Shown here: positions 1 to 8,675 of the stretch, one piece after another
How the letters are laid out: every line of letters begins with the position of its first letter
Position numbering within the stretch: the first letter of the stretch is position 1
Assembly: GCF_004366635.1 (NCBI RefSeq)
Contig: NZ_SORN01000001.1
Location: 324,435-388,434 of the forward strand
DNA length: 64,000 nt
Direction of reading: 5' to 3'
From: Roseinatronobacter bogoriensis DSM 18756
GTDB lineage: Bacteria; Pseudomonadota; Alphaproteobacteria; Rhodobacterales; Rhodobacteraceae
The notes under the pieces: model-generated
The model's database searches: none
Seen by the model: the letters and a program-made list of their open reading frames with translations, nothing else
Told to the model about the DNA's origin: nothing
Translations under genes and position numbers: made by a program

Positions 1-1
1 G

Positions 2-742
2 GGCAAGGCGACAGTATTTTCTGTGCTACTCATCCTTTCTGGTTGCGCTGCCCCGCCAGAGGCTAAGATCGGGGTGCGCCTTGCGCAGGCTGATCTGGCC
101 TATGGCCCTGCCGCGCTTGATCATGCGGTGTCAGAATTCCTTGGGCCGTCTGCATCCGGTGGCGGCGGCGGCAGTTCGGGTGGGTCTAAAAAGTCCGGCT
201 CTGACAAGAAAAAGGCCAGCGCCGATATAGACTACCGCGAAATCGCAGGGCAGGAAGTGGCGCTTGTGGTCGGCATGGCCCAGCCCCTTGCGGAAGGCTG
301 GTATCTGGATGGCACGTTGCGGTTGGGGCAGGGCGAAGTGGATTACGTTTTGCCCGCAGGCAGTTTGCGCGTGCCGCTAGGGGCCGCCACCGTTGTTTTT
401 GACGAAGAGGTGACACTGCAAGCCCGCACCCGCTTTCTGGAAGCCGAAGTGCTTGCCTTTCGGCAATTTGCGCTGCCCGTGCCCGGTGTTCTGGAACTTG
501 GTGCCGGGGGTGGGGTCAGAAGAACTCACAGCCGGTTGAAAGTCAGCACTGACATCTTTTTGCCCATAGAAATTGACAGCCGGTTTCAGCAGACCCAGAC
601 CTATGGTGCAATTCAAGCCCGCTACAGCCTGCCCCGTCTGCCGCTTCGTGGCTTTGCCGAAGGGCGCTACTACGGGCGCGATGCTGCCGGAATACGCGGG
701 GGGGTCGAGATGGTCTTGCCTTTGAAAGCGCGGCGACCGTGA
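2..742 (+). CDS. Outer-membrane-type lipoprotein, 5' end missing
   Basis: The reading frame is open to the window edge, so the gene begins upstream; 246 residues are visible. The first residues (GKATVFSVLLILSGC) look like the end of a lipoprotein signal peptide with lipobox LSGC, so the mature protein would start at the Cys and be lipid-anchored. After about 35 residues there is a low-complexity Gly/Ser/Lys linker (visible residues about 52-75). The remainder alternates polar and hydrophobic residues and ends in short Arg/Gly-rich strands, suggesting a small beta-barrel or beta-sandwich. A GTG at 23 is an internal alternative start, but it would remove the Lys-containing n-region. I do not recognise a named family. 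Confidence 0.6.
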   Translation, partial: GKATVFSVLLILSGCAAPPEAKIGVRLAQADLAYGPAALDHAVSEFLGPSASGGGGGSSGGSKKSGSDKKKASADIDYREIAGQEVALVVGMAQPLAEGWYLDGTLRLGQGEVDYVLPAGSLRVPLGAATVVFDEEVTLQARTRFLEAEVLAFRQFALPVPGVLELGAGGGVRRTHSRLKVSTDIFLPIEIDSRFQQTQTYGAIQARYSLPRLPLRGFAEGRYYGRDAAGIRGGVEMVLPLKARRP

Positions 743-784
743 CCGCAACGCGGCCTTGCGCAGTTTCAGATCGCTCGCGGGCCT

Positions 785-1144
785 TCACGCACTTGGCCGA
801 AGTGGGGAAAACACCCCTTCCAGATCTTCTGTAAAGAATGGCGGGGTCAGGACAGGAAAGTGTAGCGTATCCTCGGCAGCAGGCAGGTCGTCATGCAACA
901 GCACAACTTTCGCCCCCATGCGGTCCAGCGCGCCACGAAGGGCACTTGTTGCGAATGTATCGGGCGCAACCTGCACAAGCGCATGGCCGAGGCTTGCCCC
1001 GTCTTCCAGCCCGGCCAGCATTTCCAGCGCCTCTTCTGCCGAATTGGCCACAAGAGGCACACCCAGGCCGAGTTGTTTCAGCGTGGTCGTCACATCTGAT
1101 GCGACCAGCGGAACGCGCACACAGACAAGGAAGTAGGTTTGCAT
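785..1144 (-). CDS. Receiver-like small protein without phospho-acceptor
   Basis: A 119-residue soluble protein. It reads like a single receiver (REC) fold: beta strand FLVCVRVPLVASDV, helix with TTTLKQLG, a second strand followed by SAEEALEMLAGL, and a later strand AKVVLLHDD. The position expected to carry the phosphorylated Asp reads ALVQVAPD, and the usual acidic pair near the N-terminus is missing. If the fold is right it is probably a pseudo-receiver that does not take phosphate. It stands alone on the minus strand, with a short promoter region containing the inverted repeat GTCGCA/TGCGAC near 1190. The function is unknown. Confidence 0.55.
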   Translation of the reverse strand: MQTYFLVCVRVPLVASDVTTTLKQLGLGVPLVANSAEEALEMLAGLEDGASLGHALVQVAPDTFATSALRGALDRMGAKVVLLHDDLPAAEDTLHFPVLTPPFFTEDLEGVFSPLRPSA

Positions 1145-1308
1145 ACAAAGACCCTTTCGATTCTAGGTCTATATGCGCACACTGAAAAGAGTCGCACTAT
1201 TAACTGCGACATAGGTAATAAAATCGTCGTTATGGCAATACTCGGCCTGAAGTCAGGGTTAATCCGCCCGGCCAATGCAACGCTGCGCGCTGGCCGGGTG
1301 GGGCATGT

Positions 1309-2340
1309 TTAGTCGATGATTTCCACCAGTTCCACACGCCGGTTCTGCGCGCGGCCGTTTTCTGTCCGGTTGGTGGTGATCGGCGACATTGGTCCCGCCC
1401 CGGCTGCGCGCAGGCGCGAGGCGTCAATTCCACCTCTGTTGGCAAGCCAGCCGACAACAGCCTGTGCGCGCTCTACAGACAGGCGAAGGTTGTAATCAAA
1501 GCTGCCGACACCGTCGGTATGGCCCACCACCAGAAGCTTCAACTCTGGCCGCCCACGAAGCAGGTCGGCGACGGTTTCAAGGGCGCGCGCGGATTCCGGC
1601 AGGATTTCTGCGCGGTCGAATTCGAACAAGATCGCATTGACGATCACACGGCCATCCTGCACCAGCCCCGATTCCAGTTCCTCGACCTCTTGCGGGACCA
1701 ACACGACCTCGGGTTCGGGTTCCTGTTCTGGCTCTGGCTCGGGTGTGGGGGAAAACAGGTCCAGCGGCGCCATCTCTTCAATCTCGACCGCATTGATCAT
1801 CATCCGGCGCGCATTCTGGCGGCTGAAGAACGACACTGCGATGACGTTCTGTTCATCAGGGCTGCGGACAAGGATATAGGCGTTGCTTTCAGATGCGGTG
1901 CTGGGGGTGCGCGACAGAAAACCGCTCTGATATGAAATGAAGGTGAACCCGTCACGGATACTCAGTTCTTCGCCTATGCCCGAGAAGATGATTTCGAAAT
2001 CGCTGCTTTCGAAATGCTGAACATAGCCACGATACAGGCGCAGCAGGGACAGTTCCAACCCATCGACAGTATATTCCATCTGCCGCCATGCGCCTTCGAC
2101 TTGCACTGTCTCTTCGAATTCAGGGTCACGCCCACCCGGATGCGGCGCGGCCGGAAATTCAATTTCTGCGAAATCGGTGAATTCGTCACGGGTGATATAG
2201 CCCTCGGCAGGAAGCGGCACCATCGGGTGCGGGGCCGCCCCCTCGATAGCGCGCTGTGCCATGACAGGTTGTGCAGCAACCGTTATGCACAGCGCTGTCA
2301 CAATACTGGCCAAAACGACTGCGACCTTGCTTCTGAACAT
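1309..2340 (-). CDS. OmpA-family outer membrane/peptidoglycan-binding protein
   Basis: A 343-residue exported protein. Residues 1-28 form a signal peptide ending in AQPVMAQ. The middle (about 30-195) is an unassigned globular domain, followed by a Pro/Glu-rich linker (PTPEPEPEQEPEPE). The last 115 residues are a typical OmpA C-terminal domain with FEFDRAEI, the peptidoglycan-contact motif VGHTDGVGSFDYNLRLS and the closing NRRVEL. Proteins of this type anchor the outer membrane to the cell wall by binding diaminopimelate. The start is supported by a GAAGGG ribosome site about 7 bases upstream. It is probably transcribed alone; the next gene upstream ends about 100 bases away. Confidence 0.85.
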   Translation of the reverse strand: MFRSKVAVVLASIVTALCITVAAQPVMAQRAIEGAAPHPMVPLPAEGYITRDEFTDFAEIEFPAAPHPGGRDPEFEETVQVEGAWRQMEYTVDGLELSLLRLYRGYVQHFESSDFEIIFSGIGEELSIRDGFTFISYQSGFLSRTPSTASESNAYILVRSPDEQNVIAVSFFSRQNARRMMINAVEIEEMAPLDLFSPTPEPEPEQEPEPEVVLVPQEVEELESGLVQDGRVIVNAILFEFDRAEILPESARALETVADLLRGRPELKLLVVGHTDGVGSFDYNLRLSVERAQAVVGWLANRGGIDASRLRAAGAGPMSPITTNRTENGRAQNRRVELVEIID

Positions 2341-2447
2341 CCTGAAATCCCTTCGTTTCGTGAGTGTTGCCGGAACTCTAGCCGTGCAAACTTGCGGCTT
2401 CCCCCTTCAAACAGAGGGGGCGCGCCGTTTGTCTGAAAGCCTGTACC

Positions 2448-3959
2448 TTAATCTGGGCGCTGTCTGGCCCACCAGCACGCCTGTGGCACGCCCGATTGCA
2501 CGGACAGGATCTGCATTGCATCGGCTTGCCACAGGCCATGCTCGACCAGCCATTCTGTCGCTTGCGCATCCTCGACGCGTGTGGCCAATGCCTGCCCCAG
2601 CCCCGTCAAGGCGCCGCTGACCTGCGAGGGCGGCAGTTCCGCGCAGGTTGGGCCGTGAGTGTCCACATCTAAGGGCTCTGGCGAGGTGCAGGCCGAAAGG
2701 CCACACTCAACAGCGTCATCCGGGGCGATTTCATGCCGGCCAGCGGCGACGATATCGGCGCGCATACCCTGAATCGGGCGCATGACAAAACGCCATTCAA
2801 CATCTGGCCCGGCCCCGAAAGCTTCAAGAGGGGCGACCGCGCTGGCATCAAGAAATTCCATCAATTCATTGCGGCGTGCTTCGCCCAGATTGAAAGCCTG
2901 AAGGCGGATCAGCGATACCTGCATCGGCCCTCCTGCGCCTTCGGGGATGATCTCGACACGTTCCTGTGTCAGCCGGATACGACCGTGCAGGGCAAAGCCG
3001 TCTTGTGCGCCAAAAACCTCGACCGCGCGGGCGAGGGGCGGCAGATCGGCATCAGGCCAGCGCAGCGCTGCCGGGTCGGACTGCTGGCGCACGGGCAAGG
3101 TGGCATCCAGTTCAGCCACGTCCATCGCCACTGAACTGCCCAGAAATTCTGTGATCAAACTGTTCAGGTCAGTTGGTGACGGGGCATTGGCCGGGGTGGT
3201 CACGGCATCGGGGCGCGGCGGGATCGGGGCTGCAATGACATGGCGCTCCAACCCCTCAAAGCCCTGCCGCCAGACAGAGATCAGCGCGACCAGAGTGTCG
3301 TCGGCTTGCGGATACCCGGCAGAGAGGACCGCATCTATCCGGTAGGCTTCGGCGCAGCCGCGCGAGGCCGGAATGCGCTGGTCCTGATGCAGGACTTGCG
3401 CGCCGCCGCCGGGTTGCACAAGTTCCAGACGGTAGCCGCGCAGTGCATCGGGGCGCAGACAGTAATCGACGGCCGCCGGCACGGGAATGTCTGACAGCCT
3501 GAGTGCAAATTCCCGCATCGGTTGCGCTGTCGGATTGTCGGGGTTCGGGATGGAGATGCGCGTGACCTCTTGCGCCATATGCGCCTGCCCGATGCCAGCA
3601 GAATAGAGCACGGTTGCGGGGCGGCGTATGCCCAGGTCTTGCAGCATGGACGCGGCGCTGTCCAATGCCTCATGGCGCACGCGCTCTAACGCCACAAATG
3701 GGGCGGCTTCGACCTCTGCCATCGAGGTTTCGTCGCGTCCTGCCCGAAAGGGCGACCCCGAAACCCATGCATTCTGCGCCAGATCGACCACAAATACAGT
3801 TGCATAGGGCAACCCGGAGCCGCGTTGCAAGCCATAGGTCTTGAAGGCGAAATATGCGCCGTCCTCGGAAAACCCGATGATACGGTCATGCGTGAAGTCA
3901 CCTGCAAATCCCGGCTTTGCCAGCAGGCAGGCTATAAGGGCAAGCGTGCGCCACATCAT
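2448..3959 (-). CDS. DUF2259 predicted secreted protein
   Basis: A 503-residue protein. I place the start at 3959 because the frame then begins with a clean signal peptide (MMWRTLALIACLLAKPGFAG) and the ATG overlaps the stop of the upstream gene as ATGA; the open frame continues upstream but would lose the signal peptide. The mature N-terminus (RIIGFSEDGAYFAF, then GSGLPYATVFVVDL) matches the DUF2259 family of predicted periplasmic proteins, whose role is not known to me. The remaining 350 residues are not clearly similar to anything I recognise and end in a Cys/Trp-containing tail. Translational coupling to the membrane protein upstream suggests joint function in the envelope. Confidence 0.75.
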   Translation of the reverse strand: MMWRTLALIACLLAKPGFAGDFTHDRIIGFSEDGAYFAFKTYGLQRGSGLPYATVFVVDLAQNAWVSGSPFRAGRDETSMAEVEAAPFVALERVRHEALDSAASMLQDLGIRRPATVLYSAGIGQAHMAQEVTRISIPNPDNPTAQPMREFALRLSDIPVPAAVDYCLRPDALRGYRLELVQPGGGAQVLHQDQRIPASRGCAEAYRIDAVLSAGYPQADDTLVALISVWRQGFEGLERHVIAAPIPPRPDAVTTPANAPSPTDLNSLITEFLGSSVAMDVAELDATLPVRQQSDPAALRWPDADLPPLARAVEVFGAQDGFALHGRIRLTQERVEIIPEGAGGPMQVSLIRLQAFNLGEARRNELMEFLDASAVAPLEAFGAGPDVEWRFVMRPIQGMRADIVAAGRHEIAPDDAVECGLSACTSPEPLDVDTHGPTCAELPPSQVSGALTGLGQALATRVEDAQATEWLVEHGLWQADAMQILSVQSGVPQACWWARQRPD

Positions 3960-4915
3960 TCCGCAGCCTCCGTCAGCCCTTTTCCAGCGCGCGATTTCAG
4001 TTTCTGGAACTTGCTGGACATGCCATCCAGCTTGGCGTCCCATTCGGGGTTTGGTGTCTGCCCCTCGATGGTGCGGAAATAGGCTTGCAACAGGCAGGCA
4101 ACGGCCAAGGGTTCCAACAGGGCCTGTTTGACCGACCATGCCAGAATAAAGGCAATCACGATTCCCATCGCCGACATGCCGCCGGGATAGAGGTTGCTGA
4201 TCAGCGCCGCAGGGGCCAGCATGATGAAGAACAGGATCGCCATCAGCCCATAGACAAACAAGGTGATCCATGCAGCATTTTTCAGCATGGGGCGGTAGTT
4301 CTGCGCATAAAGCACCAGTGCTGCCCGCGCCGAGGCCCAGGGGTCGGTCGCGCGGGTGCGCATGCCATAGGCAAGGATCACCTCATCAATAAAACCCACA
4401 GCCACACGCAGAAAGGCGCGCAGAATGGTGACAAGCTGGCGCACACCCGGAATGGGCAGCAGCGTGAACACGCCGCGGATCAGCCCGGTGATCGCGCGCA
4501 AGACGCCCTTGACCAGTTGATCAATGGCAAACAACACACTGGCCTCGCCAAAGCGTTCGCGCACCATTGCTTGTGCATGGCCGATCTGGCTGCGCCCATC
4601 GGGCATGGGGCGGTTATCAATCAGCTCTACCATGACCGCGATATGACCGGCCTTGACCATGTACAGGATATACTCGCGCAGCCAGTACATGACGATCAAG
4701 ACAATGCCGAAGCCCGACAGTCCGCCAAAAAACGTGGCCGAGGCGCGAAAGCCCTCGTCGCCAAGTGCGCCAATGCCCCAGCCGATACCCGCGCCAGTGC
4801 CGGTGACCAGAACATAGGCCAGTGCCGCACCAAAATAGACAGCCATGCGCAACAAGACGAATGGCAGGGTTTGCAGCATCAGGCCAATGCCGCGTCTAAA
4901 GGAAAAGTCCCACAT
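3956..4915 (-). CDS. Integral membrane protein of unknown function
   Basis: A 319-residue protein with about four or five membrane segments: residues about 12-45 (LLRMAVYFGAALAYVLVTG), 60-82 (FGGLSGFGIVLIVMYWL), 215-240 (ITLFVYGLMAILFFIML) and 248-275. Between them lies a soluble or re-entrant stretch with several amphipathic helices (RAITGLIRGVFTLLPIPGV). The C-terminus is Lys-rich and cytoplasmic-looking. The start at 4915 is chosen for its AAGGAT ribosome site and because residues upstream are Arg/Pro-rich and not membrane-like. It overlaps the DUF2259 gene by four bases (ATGA). I recognise no family. Confidence 0.65.
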   Translation of the reverse strand: MWDFSFRRGIGLMLQTLPFVLLRMAVYFGAALAYVLVTGTGAGIGWGIGALGDEGFRASATFFGGLSGFGIVLIVMYWLREYILYMVKAGHIAVMVELIDNRPMPDGRSQIGHAQAMVRERFGEASVLFAIDQLVKGVLRAITGLIRGVFTLLPIPGVRQLVTILRAFLRVAVGFIDEVILAYGMRTRATDPWASARAALVLYAQNYRPMLKNAAWITLFVYGLMAILFFIMLAPAALISNLYPGGMSAMGIVIAFILAWSVKQALLEPLAVACLLQAYFRTIEGQTPNPEWDAKLDGMSSKFQKLKSRAGKGLTEAAE

Positions 4916-4962
4916 GGTTATATCCTTCGTTTCGGGTCTGGTGGGGTTTAGGCGGGCGCGTA

Positions 4963-5355
4963 TCAGCGCAGGTTGGTCTTGATTTCTCGCTGCCATTTGC
5001 TGACAGAGGTTCGCGGCGCACCGACAAGACGCGCGATGATGGCTGCATCGGTTGCCACGAAATCTGCAACTGTCCTTATGCCTTGCGCTTCAAGCATGGC
5101 CCGTTGACGGGGTGTGAAATGATCGCCCGGAAAGGCGCGTGCCATATCGTCTGTAGGGGAGAAGACCTTGCCTATTCCGGGCACGTTACGGACACCTGTG
5201 ATCGTATCTTCCCCGCGGATGCCCTCAATCTGCAAGTGGTTGGACTGGGCTGTTTGCAGATTGGTTTGCGCCTGAAGGTCAACGGGGATCAGCGTCAGAA
5301 ATAGCGATCCTGCAACGGACAACGCGGCAAGGTTGGGCAAATATCGGGGTGACAT
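4963..5355 (-). CDS. Small secreted protein with helix-hairpin-helix-like C-terminus
   Basis: A 130-residue protein. The start at 5355 has an AGGAAA ribosome site at the right distance and gives a signal peptide (about residues 1-30, ending VDLQAQ). The mature part contains GEDTITGVRNVPGIGKVF. The last 40 residues (QGIRTVADFVATDAAIIARL, then GAPRTSVSKWQREI) resemble the helix-hairpin-helix/DUF4332 pattern usually found in nucleic-acid-binding proteins, which is odd for an exported protein. It lies 47 bases upstream of the membrane protein gene on the same strand and may belong to the same transcript. Confidence 0.55.
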   Translation of the reverse strand: MSPRYLPNLAALSVAGSLFLTLIPVDLQAQTNLQTAQSNHLQIEGIRGEDTITGVRNVPGIGKVFSPTDDMARAFPGDHFTPRQRAMLEAQGIRTVADFVATDAAIIARLVGAPRTSVSKWQREIKTNLR

Positions 5356-5459
5356 GCGAATTTCCTGTGCTTCGAGGCGGCACGACACCAAAGGCGCGCG
5401 CCTGATCGCTGACACCTTAGGGCTGATGTTCCCGCGTTTCCCCGTCTGAACAGGGGGGA

Positions 5460-6413
5460 TCAGGCCAGATGGCGCACTGGCAGCGATAGCAAAAGTGCCA
5501 CAAGATCGGCCTGCCTGTGGGTTCCTGTCTTGGCAAACACATTGCGCAAGTGAAACGCGATCGTGGTCGGGGCGACTTGAAACTGCTCTGCAATCTCGTC
5601 CGGGCGCAAGCCAGAAGCCAGTTGACGCGCGACGCGGGCTTCGGTCGGGGTCAGATCGAACATAGCGCTTAGTGCAGATTGTGAGAGCGGGACCATCGCA
5701 TCCTGTTTTGTCAGAAAAACCATGACCATCGCCGGCGCACCTGTGGCCGGTTCTGGTGGGCAGGCATGAACCTGTGCAATGCAGGCCGTGGTTTCATCCA
5801 GCAGCAAGGATTTGCCATCTTCGCGACCGGCGCGCGCCAGCGCGCCCAATGCGCGCACGGTCTCGGTCAGGGCATCGCGGATGTCGCCCCCTTTTTCGTG
5901 CATGATACTATCTGCAATTTCATTGGCCCTTACCTGCGTGCCATCGGGCGTGAAGATCAGCACACCAACAGTCAGGTTTTCCAGCAGATGTTCACCAAGC
6001 CCGGCAACATGCGAGATATTGGCCCTTGCCTGCTTGCTTTGGCGCAGACGGGCTTCGATCGTGGATAACAGCAGATCATAATTGATGGGTTTGGTCAGAT
6101 AGTCATCTGCCCCGGCGCGTTTGCCCCGGATGATCGCATCGGTCATGGACAGGGCCGACAGAAAGACAATCGGCACATGCGCCATATGCGGGTAATCGCG
6201 CCGCAGTCGGGCCAGAACGCCATAGCCGTCAAGGTCCGGCATCATGATGTCACATAAAAGCAGGTCCGGGCTGCAATTTTCCAGACAAGTAAGCAGGTCT
6301 GCGCCATTGCTGGCCTCTTGCACACGGTAGCCAGCGGCAAGCAACTCGTCTGCGATGTCGCGCAACAGATGCGGCTCATCTTCACAACACAGGATCAGGG
6401 GGGGCTTTGTCAT
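5460..6413 (-). CDS. Two-component response regulator, REC-linker-LuxR HTH
   Basis: A 317-residue regulator. Residues 5-120 are a receiver domain with the acidic pair ED at 11-12, phospho-acceptor Asp55 in LLLCDIMMPDLDG, and the conserved Lys108 in DYLTKPI. A PAS-like linker follows (ENLTVGVLIFTPDG, about 145-230), then a LuxR/GerE helix-turn-helix at about 248-312 (LTPTEARVARQLASG, VAPTTIAFHLRNVFAKTG). Phosphorylation by the kinase encoded directly upstream should control DNA binding. I start at the ATG 6413; a GTG two codons earlier (6419) is also possible. The gap to the kinase gene is under 20 bases, so they share a transcript. The target is not evident. Confidence 0.88.
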   Translation of the reverse strand: MTKPPLILCCEDEPHLLRDIADELLAAGYRVQEASNGADLLTCLENCSPDLLLCDIMMPDLDGYGVLARLRRDYPHMAHVPIVFLSALSMTDAIIRGKRAGADDYLTKPINYDLLLSTIEARLRQSKQARANISHVAGLGEHLLENLTVGVLIFTPDGTQVRANEIADSIMHEKGGDIRDALTETVRALGALARAGREDGKSLLLDETTACIAQVHACPPEPATGAPAMVMVFLTKQDAMVPLSQSALSAMFDLTPTEARVARQLASGLRPDEIAEQFQVAPTTIAFHLRNVFAKTGTHRQADLVALLLSLPVRHLA

Positions 6414-6431
6414 AGACACCGTCCAATTTTG

Positions 6432-7766
6432 TTATGCGACAGGCAACCAGAGAGTGAAGACCGAGCCCTTGCCGGGCCATGTCTCGAAACTGATCTGCCC
6501 GCCTTGAAATTCGGCAAGCGCTTGGGCCAGCGCAAGCCCAAGACCTGCGCCTTCTTTATGCGTCTTGCCGCGAAAATAGCGGTCAAACAGGTGCGGTTGA
6601 TCGCAGGCATCAATCCCGTCGCCCTGATCGGTTACCGCGCAGGCCACGCGGTTGCCTTGTTGGAACACGCGCAATTCCACGGGCCGGTCGCCATTGCTGA
6701 ACTTGAGCGCATTTGACAGCAGGTTGTCAATGATATGGCTGACAAGATGCAGATCACCTTTCGCCTTCAATAGGCCATCGGCGCAAGATACCTGGAGTTT
6801 CCGGTTCGGATGACGGCCTTGGGCTTCGGCTATGGCGGAGTCAACAACCTGCCTGATATCCAGTGCCGCGAAATCCGCTTGCAACTGTTCATTGTCCAAC
6901 CGCGCCAGCAACAGCACCGTATCGCTCAGGCGGGTCAGGCGGCCTATTGCATCGCTGACCACGGCGCGTCTTTCGATCACATCATCTGCCGTGACTGAAT
7001 TGCCCTTGCGTTCCAGCCGGTGCAATGCGCTATCGATCAGGCTTAGCGGGGTGCGCAACTGATGCGAAACAATTGCCGCAAAATCCCGATACATCAGCGC
7101 GACATCCCGTTCCTGTTCCAGCAATTTGGCGGCGTGCAGGTTCTGAACATCGGCAAGGTGCAACTGGCGTTGCTTGCGCAAAAGCAGCCACGAGATTGCA
7201 AGCGCGGCAAGAAATGCCGCCATGACAGCAAAGATAACCAGACGTTGGGTGTTGCGATAGGCGTCAAGGCGCGCGGCGGCCCTGTCCCAATCCTCGATCA
7301 TGACATCATTTGCAATACGGTTGATTTGCGGGTGCAGCGCTTCGGTCAGGTCCAGAAGCGCCTGATGCTGCCCTTCGTCATGCCCGTGAATCTGTGGGTC
7401 CAGTTCCAGCAGGGCCTCTGCCATGTCATTGACTGTCTGCAAATGCCCGATCTGTTCCAGATACCGCGCCTGCGGCCCCCGTCCGAGCAAGTGAAGTCGT
7501 GAAATTGTCAGGTCAAAGCGCCGTTCGATATGGCTGTTGTCCCGGTCCTGCTGCGCCACGGCAAGCCCAAGGGCATGGGCTTCCATCTGGGTCTGGCTGA
7601 CCACCCAGAGCATGTTTTGCGTTGCAGCGATGCGCATGTCGCGTTCCAGCGCCGAAGATTTAGCCAGAGCAAAGGCCAGCGACCCCAGAAACACGACAAG
7701 AACAGGCAGAAAAAGCGCGTATTGCGCCAAGCCCGGTCGTTGCCCTGCCAGTGTGCCACTGGTCAT
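6432..7766 (-). CDS. Membrane sensor histidine kinase
   Basis: A 444-residue kinase. Two membrane segments (about 16-36 and 175-196) enclose a mostly helical periplasmic domain of about 135 residues. The cytoplasmic part has the dimerisation/phosphotransfer helix with His235 (SHQLRTPLSLIDSAL), the N box (DNLLSNALKFSNG), the G1 box (DQGDGID), the F box (LFDRYFRG) and the G2 box (GAGLGLALAQAL), so all ATP-binding elements are intact. Its ATG overlaps the stop of the upstream periplasmic-protein gene (ATGA), and the response regulator follows immediately. The periplasmic protein may therefore be the ligand-sensing partner; that is inference from gene order. Confidence 0.9.
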   Translation of the reverse strand: MTSGTLAGQRPGLAQYALFLPVLVVFLGSLAFALAKSSALERDMRIAATQNMLWVVSQTQMEAHALGLAVAQQDRDNSHIERRFDLTISRLHLLGRGPQARYLEQIGHLQTVNDMAEALLELDPQIHGHDEGQHQALLDLTEALHPQINRIANDVMIEDWDRAAARLDAYRNTQRLVIFAVMAAFLAALAISWLLLRKQRQLHLADVQNLHAAKLLEQERDVALMYRDFAAIVSHQLRTPLSLIDSALHRLERKGNSVTADDVIERRAVVSDAIGRLTRLSDTVLLLARLDNEQLQADFAALDIRQVVDSAIAEAQGRHPNRKLQVSCADGLLKAKGDLHLVSHIIDNLLSNALKFSNGDRPVELRVFQQGNRVACAVTDQGDGIDACDQPHLFDRYFRGKTHKEGAGLGLALAQALAEFQGGQISFETWPGKGSVFTLWLPVA

Positions 7767-8236
7767 TGAACATGCAGCGATACCAGCTGCCAGACCCAGC
7801 GGGTATCATAGCGGATATCCTGCAACTCCGGGTGGTCGTCGCGTGGATAGACGATCCAGATCGGCCCCTTGTCGCGCGGGCTAAGCGGTTCGCCATCCAT
7901 AAACAGCGCGCCAATCACATCGAAGCGTTCAAAATCCGAGATCGGGATTTCGATCTTGTAATCATTGAGCGCGCGCGCAATCACGATGTCGCCACCTGCC
8001 TCATGGGCTTCCAGCAAGTCTCGGATCAGAAAACCCTCGAAGGTCGATCTGCCATCAGTCACCGTCGTGGCCGTAACCATTTTCTGTTGCGGCATGTCCA
8101 GCAGATCTTCGCGGGTAAGGCTGACTTCGTCATTCGGGATTGCGCCGGTAAGTGTCAGAACAGTGTCGCTTGCACCAAGCGCCGGGGCGGTCAATAGAAC
8201 GGCAAGGCAAAGCGCAAGTTTTCCGGGCAGTTTCAT
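7763..8236 (-). CDS. Periplasmic sulfite-oxidase-fold (molybdopterin-binding-like) protein
   Basis: A 157-residue exported protein with a signal peptide (about 1-22, LLTAPALGAS) and an AGGAG ribosome site. The mature part (LTLTGAIPNDEVSLTREDLL, then FEGFLIRDLLEAHEAGGD, ISDFERFDVIGALFMDGEPL and GPIWIVYP) follows the pattern of the oxidoreductase molybdopterin-binding domain in short bacterial proteins. No cysteine occurs after the signal peptide, so the Cys ligand that holds molybdenum in true sulfite oxidases is absent and catalysis is unlikely. It is coupled by ATGA overlap to the histidine kinase, which suggests a sensory accessory role. Confidence 0.75.
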   Translation of the reverse strand: MKLPGKLALCLAVLLTAPALGASDTVLTLTGAIPNDEVSLTREDLLDMPQQKMVTATTVTDGRSTFEGFLIRDLLEAHEAGGDIVIARALNDYKIEIPISDFERFDVIGALFMDGEPLSPRDKGPIWIVYPRDDHPELQDIRYDTRWVWQLVSLHVQ

Positions 8237-8461
8237 CGGCGAGCTCCTGTTAGCTTTTCGGACAGTGCCCTCGGATCAGAGGCATCGTGCTCATAGTAAT
8301 GAAAAACCGATGTGAAACATCCCCAAATTTACAAGTTTTTTCGAGGGTTCCGTAAGACAGCAGGGCAAACCGCGCCGGATTATGCAAAAGCGGCATGATT
8401 TTAATCCCGATGTTGTCTCGAAAGCCGTTGAACGGGGCAGCGCATTCGACTACGCATGTGT

Positions 8462-8630
8462 CAGATGGTGCCCGACAAATTTCGGGAGAATAGGGAAACC
8501 GGTGCAGAGCGCGTCTCTTATTCCGGTGCTGCCCCCGCAACTGTAAGCGGTGTGCCCCCTCAATGCCACTGGGCCAATTGGTTCGGGAAGGTGGGGAAGC
8601 ACGTCAGCCGCAAGCCAGGAGACCTGCCAT
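8462..8630 (+). promoter_or_regulatory. Cobalamin riboswitch 1
   Basis: The adenosylcobalamin aptamer landmarks are present in order: GGTGCCCG with GGGAGAATAGGGAA (8467-8496), the core GCCCCCGCAACTGTAAGCGG (8531-8550), the CCACTGGG segment (8567-8573), GGGAAGGTGGGGAAG (8585-8599) and the B12 box AGCCAGGAGACCTGCC (8614-8629). It precedes the importer operon btuD-btuF-btuC-bluB and should reduce its expression when B12 is plentiful. There are about 46 bases between the aptamer and a strong GGAGGAGG ribosome site at 8664. Confidence 0.93.
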
Positions 8631-8675
8631 CATTATCGAAACACCAACCCGGGCGGGGCGTCCGGAGGAGGATAC

